Shown here: piece by piece, positions 58,753-64,000 of the stretch
Numbering within the stretch: the stretch's first letter is position 1
How the letters are laid out: each line of letters starts with the position of its first letter
Made by a program: the position numbers and the translations under genes
DNA from: Streptomyces tendae
GTDB lineage: Bacteria > Actinomycetota > Actinomycetes > Streptomycetales > Streptomycetaceae
Assembly (NCBI RefSeq): GCF_014650435.1
Contig: NZ_BMUY01000008.1
Span: 132,285 to 196,284 of the forward strand
Reading direction: 5' to 3'
DNA: 64,000 bases
The notes under the pieces: generated by a model
The model's input: the letters and a program-made list of their open reading frames with translations, nothing else
The model's database searches: none
What the model was told of the DNA's origin: nothing

Positions 58753-59331
58753 GTGGACACCGTGGACACCGCCGTCGCCGCACCTCCCGCCAGCGTCCCC
58801 GCCACCCTCCGGAAGCTGTACTTCCTCCGCTTCGCGTTCGCCGCCGCGTGGGCCGCGCTGCTCTTCGCCGCCGCCGACGCGCTGGGTCCGCTGAGTACGA
58901 CGCTGCTGCTGGTCTACCCGCTGTTCGACGTGGCGGCCGCGGTCGTCGACGTCCGGTCGGCGAGGGCCGACGGCGGCCCGGTCACGCCCCTGTACGCGAA
59001 CATCGCGATCAGCTCCCTGACGGTGCTCGCCCTCGCCCTCGCGGCGACCTCGGGCATCCCGGCCGTCCTGCGGGTCTGGGGCGCGTGGGCCGTCACCGCG
59101 GGAATCGTCCAGCTCGTCGCGGGCGCCGCCCGCCGCCACCTGGGCGGGCAGTGGCCGATGATCGCCAGCGGCGCCATCTCGACACTCGCCGGCCTCTCCT
59201 TCGTCACCCAGGCCGGCGCCGACGACCCGTCGCTGCGCAGCCTCGCGGGGTACGCCTTCCTCGGCGGGGTCTTCTTCCTGGTCTCCGCCCTCCGCCTGGG
59301 CCGTGGCCGTGGGGCACGCCGCCCGGTCTGA
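58753..59331 (+). CDS. DUF308-like small membrane protein under TetR control
   Basis: A 192-residue protein with six predicted membrane segments (for example LRFAFAAAWAALLFAAADALG, STTLLLVYPLFDVAAAVVDV and AGYAFLGGVFFLVSALRLG). The pattern and length fit the DUF308/HdeD-like or acid-resistance membrane family. GTG 58753 follows AAAGGCACTCCC. Divergent from and presumably repressed by the TetR protein; it may respond to a drug or solvent. Confidence 0.82.
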   Translation: MDTVDTAVAAPPASVPATLRKLYFLRFAFAAAWAALLFAAADALGPLSTTLLLVYPLFDVAAAVVDVRSARADGGPVTPLYANIAISSLTVLALALAATSGIPAVLRVWGAWAVTAGIVQLVAGAARRHLGGQWPMIASGAISTLAGLSFVTQAGADDPSLRSLAGYAFLGGVFFLVSALRLGRGRGARRPV

Positions 59332-59402
59332 GGGGAGAGGTGGACGGAACGGAGGGATACGGGGTTGTCCGGTACGCGGCCGCACCAGGAAGATCGTCAC
59401 TC

Positions 59403-61043
59403 GTGCGCATCGACGAACTCAACGCCCGTGAACGCCGGTTGCGAGACGCCTTCCCGCAAGGCCACCGCCTCGACCTGTCCAGTCCCCCCGCGCCGACGGC
59501 CCCGGCGTCTGCGGCGGCCCACGCGGACCCGGCGTCTGCGGCGGCCCACTCGGACCCGGTGATCCGGGCCGACGCCATCGCGGCCCTTCTGCTGGGCGCG
59601 CACGCCGAACCCGCCCCAGGCGACCGCCCCGCCCTGCGTCTGACCGGTGCGCACATCACGGGCCGCCTGGACCTCAGGTTCGCCGAGACAGCGGCCCCGA
59701 TCCTCCTGACCGACTGCCGCTTCGACGAGGCACCGCTGCTGCAGGGCGCCCGGACCCGCCAGTTGGTCGTGATCGGCTGCGCCCTGCCCGGGCTGGTGGC
59801 CGACACGGCGCAGATCGACGGACGCCTGGTCGTCTCCCACTGCCGCCTGACGGGCCCCCTGGTCCTCAACCGCACGCAGATCAACGGAGACCTGGACCTG
59901 CGTGACACGACGGTCGGTTTCCCCGAGGGTGAGGCCATATCGGCCGTCCACGCCCAGGTCGGCGGCGACGCCCTGTGCACGAACCTGGCCGTCGAGGGGA
60001 CTTTCCGGCTCTCCGGCGCCTCGATAGACGGCGAGTTCGACCTGGAGGGCGCCGCACTCCGCGCCCCCGGCGGCCACGCCCTGGACGCCTACCACGTCCG
60101 TGTCGCCGAGGACTTCACCTGCCACCCCGGCTTCAGCGCCGAGGGCCGGGTCATCCTCTCCGGTGCCACCGTCGGGGCGGCCGTCGGCTTCTGCGGGGCC
60201 CGGCTGAGCAACCCGGGCGACACCGCCCTGGAGGCGGTGGACGTCACGGTCGACCGCAACTTCGACCTGGGCCTCGGGCTCACCGTCGACGGCGCGGTGA
60301 AACTCGACGGCACACGCGTGGGCACGGAACTGAGCTTCCGCGACGCCGAACTGACCCGCAAGGGCGGCACCGCCCTGTCCCTGCGGGCGACCCAGGCACG
60401 CGAAACGGACCTCCGCACCCGCCGGCCGATCGACGGAGTGGTCGACGCCCGCAACGCCCGACTGGGCACGCTGTACGACGCCCAGGACACCTGGCCCACC
60501 GACCTCCGCCTGGCCGACGCGACGTACGAGGCCCTGGCGTTCCCGCTCCCCGCCGCGGAACGTGTCCACTGGATCCGCCGCACGACCGGCGGCTACCTCC
60601 CCCAGCCGTACGAGCAACTGGCGGCGGCCTACCGGCGTCTCGGCCACGAGGACGAAGCCCGCACGGTCCTCCTGGCCAAGCAGCGTCACCGCCGAGCCAC
60701 CCTCCCCGCGCACATCCGCCTCTGGGGCCACGCCCAGGACCTCTCCGTCGGCTACGGCTACCGCCCCCTCCGCGCCGGCCTGTGGCTCCTCGCCCTGCTC
60801 GCCTGCGGCTCCCTCTACTTCGCCCTGCACACCCCGGCGCCCCTCGACCCAGGCAAGGCACCGCCCTTCAACGCCGTCTTCTACACCCTCGACCTCCTCG
60901 TCCCGATCATCACCTTCGGCCAGGAGAACGCCTTCGCCCCACACGACACCGGCCAGTGGCTGTCCTACGCCCTGATCGCCGCCGGCTGGATCCTGGCCAC
61001 CACGGTCACAGCGGGCATCTCCCGCGCGGTGAACCGACAGTGA
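59403..61043 (+). CDS. Beta-helical (pentapeptide-like) membrane protein, 'membrane-associated oxidoreductase' family
   Basis: A 546-residue protein. Residues 70-400 consist of about 15 turns of a repeating pattern such as LTGAHITGRLDLRFAE and LNRTQINGDLDLRDTT, a right-handed beta-helix like pentapeptide repeats. The last 100 residues have two or three membrane segments (LRAGLWLLALLACGSLYFAL) and FYTLDLLVPIITFGQENAF, which looks like a pore or re-entrant loop. Databases name relatives membrane-associated oxidoreductase without evidence; I see no cofactor motif. GTG 59403 is chosen with AGGA 12 bases upstream. Confidence 0.8.
   Translation: MRIDELNARERRLRDAFPQGHRLDLSSPPAPTAPASAAAHADPASAAAHSDPVIRADAIAALLLGAHAEPAPGDRPALRLTGAHITGRLDLRFAETAAPILLTDCRFDEAPLLQGARTRQLVVIGCALPGLVADTAQIDGRLVVSHCRLTGPLVLNRTQINGDLDLRDTTVGFPEGEAISAVHAQVGGDALCTNLAVEGTFRLSGASIDGEFDLEGAALRAPGGHALDAYHVRVAEDFTCHPGFSAEGRVILSGATVGAAVGFCGARLSNPGDTALEAVDVTVDRNFDLGLGLTVDGAVKLDGTRVGTELSFRDAELTRKGGTALSLRATQARETDLRTRRPIDGVVDARNARLGTLYDAQDTWPTDLRLADATYEALAFPLPAAERVHWIRRTTGGYLPQPYEQLAAAYRRLGHEDEARTVLLAKQRHRRATLPAHIRLWGHAQDLSVGYGYRPLRAGLWLLALLACGSLYFALHTPAPLDPGKAPPFNAVFYTLDLLVPIITFGQENAFAPHDTGQWLSYALIAAGWILATTVTAGISRAVNRQ
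59504..59557. repeat. Two 27-bp tandem units inside the beta-helix gene
   Basis: GGCGTCTGCGGCGGCCCACG plus seven bases is repeated once, giving SAAAHADPASAAAHSDP in the N-terminal linker. In-frame, so tolerated; a recent duplication. Confidence 0.85.
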
Positions 61044-61060
61044 CCGGGCGCCCGTTCGGC

Positions 61061-61066
61061 TACCGT
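61061..61066 (+). promoter_or_regulatory. -10 element (TACCGT), leaderless start
   Basis: TACCGT, six C residues, then ATG at 61073. Confidence 0.6.
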
Positions 61067-61072
61067 CCCCCC

Positions 61073-61360
61073 ATGGCGCTCAACGAGATCACCCGAGCCG
61101 CGATCCTTCAGTCCGTCGCGGAGTACGACCGACTCGGCCGGGAGGCGTTCCTGCACCGGTACGGATTCGGGCCGTCGCGCACCTACCTGCTCAAGGTCGA
61201 CGGCAAGGAGTACGACTCGAAGGCGGTGGTGGGCGCGGCGCACGGCCACCTGCCCGGCCGCGAGCCCTTGGGCAGCGACGAGTTCTCCGGCGGCAAGGAC
61301 CACGCCGCCAAGCTGCTGAAGGACCTCGGCTTCGAAGTCGTGGCCCGCGCGGCGAACTGA
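61073..61360 (+). CDS. Stand-alone ScoMcrA-type N-terminal head domain protein
   Basis: A 95-residue protein: ITRAAILQSVAEYDRLGREAF, HRYGFGPSRTYLLKVDGKEYDSKAVVGAAHGH, LGSDEFSGGKDHAAKLLKDLGFEV. This corresponds, by memory, to the N-terminal head of the ScoMcrA-type type IV (modified-DNA) restriction enzymes, where it precedes the sulfur-binding and HNH domains. Here nothing catalytic follows. It may regulate or inhibit such an enzyme, bind DNA ends, or be a domain remnant under its own leaderless promoter. Confidence 0.72.
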   Translation: MALNEITRAAILQSVAEYDRLGREAFLHRYGFGPSRTYLLKVDGKEYDSKAVVGAAHGHLPGREPLGSDEFSGGKDHAAKLLKDLGFEVVARAAN

Positions 61361-61629
61361 TCCCCGACGCCCCACCGGCGGACGCCCGTCGTGTCCTGGA
61401 AACGCCTCCCACGTACACACCCGGTGGGGCAAGATGAAACTGCTCCCATCGACGGGGGATGGGGCGCCGCGCACGCCTGCCGTGGACTCGCCATCCTGGT
61501 GCGTGCGATCACCGGTGTCCCATGAATGACGGCCAGGCATGTATGGCCGTAAAACGCGTGGGTGTCGGGCCGGAGCCCGAAGCTCCGCGACCAGGAAGGA
61601 ACCCTGCGCATGGCGAGCGCAACCGACCC

Positions 61630-61848
61630 GTGAGGGCGGGGCCGCTGCTAGGCCTGGTATCAGGCGGTCTCCTGATACCCGTCACAGTGGCCTATCCATG
61701 GATCGGCGTGATCGCGGTCCTCATCCCCCTCGCCCTCTTGTGCTGCGTGGTCCTGCCCGGCGTGTGGTCCGCCAGCCCGACCCGCCGCCGCGACGCCCGC
61801 GTCATGGCCGAGCTGCTGCTCGGCGTCCCCCGGCGGAGACGGCAGTGA
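61630..61848 (+). CDS. Small membrane protein, possible upstream leader or frameshift
   Basis: A 72-residue protein of two hydrophobic segments (LLGLVSGGLLIPVTVAYPWIGVIAVLIPLALLCCVVLPG) and an Arg-rich tail. GTG 61630 overlaps the TGA of a seven-codon frame, MASATDP, whose ATG 61610 has an ideal AGGAAGGA site eight bases upstream. One added base would join MASATDP to VRAGPLLG. Either this is coupled translation or the gene carries a frameshift. Function unknown. Confidence 0.6.
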   Translation: MRAGPLLGLVSGGLLIPVTVAYPWIGVIAVLIPLALLCCVVLPGVWSASPTRRRDARVMAELLLGVPRRRRQ

Positions 61849-62097
61849 CCGGCGGCCGGTACCGGTGCCGCGCGCCTCCGGGTCGTACGGCTCGGGTCGC
61901 CTCCGGCCTTTGCCGCCGTGCCCAGGTCAGAAGCATCGCCATGTGCAGGCCCCCGGACCGTGCTCGGTCCGGTTGCTCGTGCGGCGGGCTGGAGGGGGTG
62001 CCTGTTCGGTGGCCCGAAGGTCATACCCAGGTCTGATCCCGCAGTTCAGCTCCTGGTCCGACGCCCTGCGGGGGACGGCGAAGGCATCGTCGTCGTC

Positions 62098-62886
62098 ATG
62101 ACGAACCCGACGACGTCCATGGCCACCCCGGTCACAACGATCGGCGCCCGACTGCGTGGCGCGCTGCCTGTGGAGCCGTTGGAGGCCACCGGCTTCCCCG
62201 GACGCTGGGTGGGCGGCACCGCCATGGTGCTCGGCCCACTCCTGATGCTGACCGGCGCGTTGCTGCGGGCCCGCTTCGACTTCTTCTACCCCGACCAACT
62301 CGCCGCGTACGAGCGGCATCCCACCCTGATGGCCACCGCATACGGCCTCTTCGCGGCGGGCAGCCTGCTGCTCTGGCCCGCCGTGGCGGTGCTGGCCGCA
62401 CGGATTGGGGTGCGCAGTGCCGGCTGGGGGGTGTGGGGCGGGGTCCTGGTGATGTTCGGGCTGTTCGCCCGGGCCTTCCACGCGGGGGTGGACCATCTGG
62501 CCTTTCAGCTGGTGCGTTCCCAGGGGGTCGGGTCCGCCACCGAAGCGGTCTCCGCCGGCTACGGCGCCTTCCACGTCTTCGCCACGCTGAACCTCGCCAT
62601 CCTCGCCGGGTGGATCGTCCTCGCCCTCGGCGCCTGGCGCACCCGGGTGCTGGGCCCGGCCCGCGCCGCCGCACTCGGTCTCACCGCGGCACTGCCCCTC
62701 GGAGTACTCAAGGGGACCACCCCGCTGTCACTGGTGGCCCTGACCGGACTGTGCGCCGCACTGGTGCCGCTGGGCTCGGCCCTGCTGCGCGATGCACCCC
62801 GCCCCAGCCGTGCAGCGGCGTTGCGCTGGATGCCGCTGATCCTGGTGACGCTAGGGCTGATGGTGCTGCTGGGGCAGGCCGGTTGA
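62098..62886 (+). CDS. Polytopic membrane protein, unknown function
   Basis: A 262-residue protein with seven predicted membrane segments (for example GGTAMVLGPLLMLTGALL and GVWGGVLVMFGLFARAF). No motif recognised. It ends 38 bases before the sensor kinase ATG, so a shared transcript or functional link to that two-component system is likely. Start ATG 62098; GTG and upstream alternatives exist. Confidence 0.78.
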   Translation: MTNPTTSMATPVTTIGARLRGALPVEPLEATGFPGRWVGGTAMVLGPLLMLTGALLRARFDFFYPDQLAAYERHPTLMATAYGLFAAGSLLLWPAVAVLAARIGVRSAGWGVWGGVLVMFGLFARAFHAGVDHLAFQLVRSQGVGSATEAVSAGYGAFHVFATLNLAILAGWIVLALGAWRTRVLGPARAAALGLTAALPLGVLKGTTPLSLVALTGLCAALVPLGSALLRDAPRPSRAAALRWMPLILVTLGLMVLLGQAG

Positions 62887-62912
62887 GCGCACACGTCCAG
62901 GTACGGTCGAAG

Positions 62913-62918
62913 TACGGT
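62913..62918 (+). promoter_or_regulatory. -10 element (TACGGT) before the sensor kinase
   Basis: TACGGT is six bases before the ATG at 62925. TACGGTCGA occurs twice in tandem (62902 and 62913). Confidence 0.5.
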
Positions 62919-62924
62919 CGAACC

Positions 62925-64000
62925 ATGAAGCCCAAGCGGCAGCGCCATCTCCACGCCCTCGACCTCGGCGCGGCTCTGGCCCTGACCGCCGTGTACATCG
63001 GCTTCGCCCGACTGTCTGCCGACGACGGCCAGCCCGTCTACACGGGACCGTTCTGGCTCGGCTGTCTGATCGCGGCCATGGTCGGCCTGCCGGTCGCCGT
63101 ACGCCGCCGATGGCCGCTCGCGGTCCTGGCGGCCGTACTGGCCGCCCTGGCCATTGCATCGCTCCTCGACATCCCCCGTGAGCCGTACGCCGCCGCCGGG
63201 CTTGCGGCCTATCTCGTCGGACTGGCCGAGCCCGCCCGCCGGTCCGTGCCCGCACTCGCGGTGACGCTGCCCGTGGCGTGCGGCGCTGTCTACATCGGGG
63301 AAGCGGTGGTCACTCCCGCCGAGGACCCCCGGGGCGCCGCGGGGGTGGCCGGGCTCGTGCTCCTGGTAATCAGCGCGGCCTGGGGCACGGGATTCACCGT
63401 GCGGGGCCGCCGGGCCGAGGCCGCCAGGGAACAGCAGCGCCGGTCGGAGCGCGCACTGGACGAGGAACGTCTGCGGATCGCCCGCGAGCTGCACGACATC
63501 GTCTCGCACAACCTCAGCCTGATCGCCGTCAAGGCGGGCGTCGCCGGGCATGTGGCGGAGGCCGACCCGCGGGAGGCACGGGCCGCCCTCAAGGTCATCG
63601 AGGAGACGAGCCGTGCCGCGCTGGCCGAAATGCGGCGCACGCTCGGTGTGCTGCGTACCGAGGGCGCGCCCCTGGGACCCGTACCGGATCTCGGCCGACT
63701 CGACCTGCTTGCCGAGGAGGCACACCGGGCGGGAGTGGACGTCGATCTGACGGTGCACGCCGTGGAGGGCCTGGCCGAGGGGACACAGTTGACCATCTAC
63801 CGGATCGTCCAGGAGGCCATCACCAACGTGGTCCGGCACGCGGCCCCGACCCGCTGCCGGGTAACGGTCGAGGCGGACGCGCATGAGATCCGCATCGACA
63901 TCACGGACGAGGGGCCACCGTCACCGTCCGCACTCGGACAGACGATCCACAAACTCCCGGGCGGGCACGGCCTTTTGGGGATGCGTGAGCGAGCGATGAT
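62925..64000 (+). CDS. NarL-type sensor histidine kinase (3' end cut by window)
   Basis: At least 358 residues are visible; the gene continues past 64000. Four to five membrane segments occupy residues 10-165. The HisKA_3 phosphoacceptor is RIARELHDIVSHNLSLIAVKAG (His in ELHDIVSH, about residue 191). The GHKL ATPase has RIVQEAITNVVRHA (N-box) and PGGHGLLGMRERA (G-box). It will phosphorylate a LuxR-type response regulator probably encoded beyond the window. Signal unknown. Confidence 0.95.
   Translation, partial: MKPKRQRHLHALDLGAALALTAVYIGFARLSADDGQPVYTGPFWLGCLIAAMVGLPVAVRRRWPLAVLAAVLAALAIASLLDIPREPYAAAGLAAYLVGLAEPARRSVPALAVTLPVACGAVYIGEAVVTPAEDPRGAAGVAGLVLLVISAAWGTGFTVRGRRAEAAREQQRRSERALDEERLRIARELHDIVSHNLSLIAVKAGVAGHVAEADPREARAALKVIEETSRAALAEMRRTLGVLRTEGAPLGPVPDLGRLDLLAEEAHRAGVDVDLTVHAVEGLAEGTQLTIYRIVQEAITNVVRHAAPTRCRVTVEADAHEIRIDITDEGPPSPSALGQTIHKLPGGHGLLGMRERAM

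Overview
This is high-GC actinobacterial chromosome with very strong third-position GC bias, frequent GTG starts and many leaderless promoters. It is almost certainly Streptomyces. The afsK, afsR, afsS, scr1 (XRE) and scr2 (DUF397) genes and their order match, from memory, the S. coelicolor region around SCO4397 to SCO4450. AfsK is nearly identical to the recalled S. coelicolor protein, so a member of the S. coelicolor/S. lividans/S. violaceoruber group is likely. No rRNA, tRNA, CRISPR array, prophage or transposase is visible. This is core chromosome with a few eroded gene remnants.

Layout. 1-8.6 kb: tandem repeats, an ABC-2-type exporter operon, an orphan primase-polymerase-domain gene divergent from a TPR regulator across four 9-bp iterons, a Pro/Gln/His-rich membrane protein with repeated TQY motifs, and a solute-binding lipoprotein. 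8.7-14.5 kb: an SCO4402-like protein, PurU, and a signalling cluster made of an anti-sigma/mycothiol-fold fusion, an ECF-like sigma factor, a STAS anti-anti-sigma, a four-EF-hand calcium protein and an RsbW-like ATPase. 14.8-23 kb: a GlxA-type regulator, MFS transporter, flavin monooxygenase, GNAT, PdxH and a second FMN-fold protein, TetR, and a VOC protein next to afsK. 23.2-29.7 kb: the afsK-afsS-afsR antibiotic control locus. Ser/Thr kinase AfsK phosphorylates AfsR, which activates transcription of the small protein AfsS. A secreted Asp/Ser-rich protein lies between them, and the afsS leader holds a perfect 16-bp hairpin. 29.8-34.6 kb: a Ddn-type (probably F420-dependent) reductase, a secreted PHP hydrolase and FO synthase (F420 biosynthesis).

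34.6-44.1 kb: small membrane and secreted proteins, a serine hydrolase, a DoxX/LysR divergent pair, an ADP-ribosylglycohydrolase-like protein lacking its metal residues, a VOC protein, a sodium/solute symporter and a large polytopic membrane protein. 44.3-49.7 kb: a D,D-carboxypeptidase with a huge disordered cytoplasmic tail, a GOLPH3/GPP34-family protein, and the XRE-DUF397 pair scr1-scr2. 49.7-59.3 kb: MerR, glutathione peroxidase, ArsR and MFS, a PP2C/SpoIIE phosphatase, acetyltransferase and TetR gene fragments around vgb, an ECF42 sigma/DGPF operon with a recognisable ECF42 promoter, and a TetR/membrane-protein divergon with two identical inverted operators. 59.4-64 kb: a beta-helical membrane protein, a stand-alone McrA-type N-terminal head domain, two membrane proteins, and a NarL-type sensor kinase cut by the window end.

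The window is unusually rich in regulators: two Ser/Thr-phosphosignalling genes, two ECF-type sigma factors, anti- and anti-anti-sigma factors, three intact TetR/MerR genes and AraC, LysR, ArsR and XRE proteins. Function names given from memory of S. coelicolor are marked as such in each entry.
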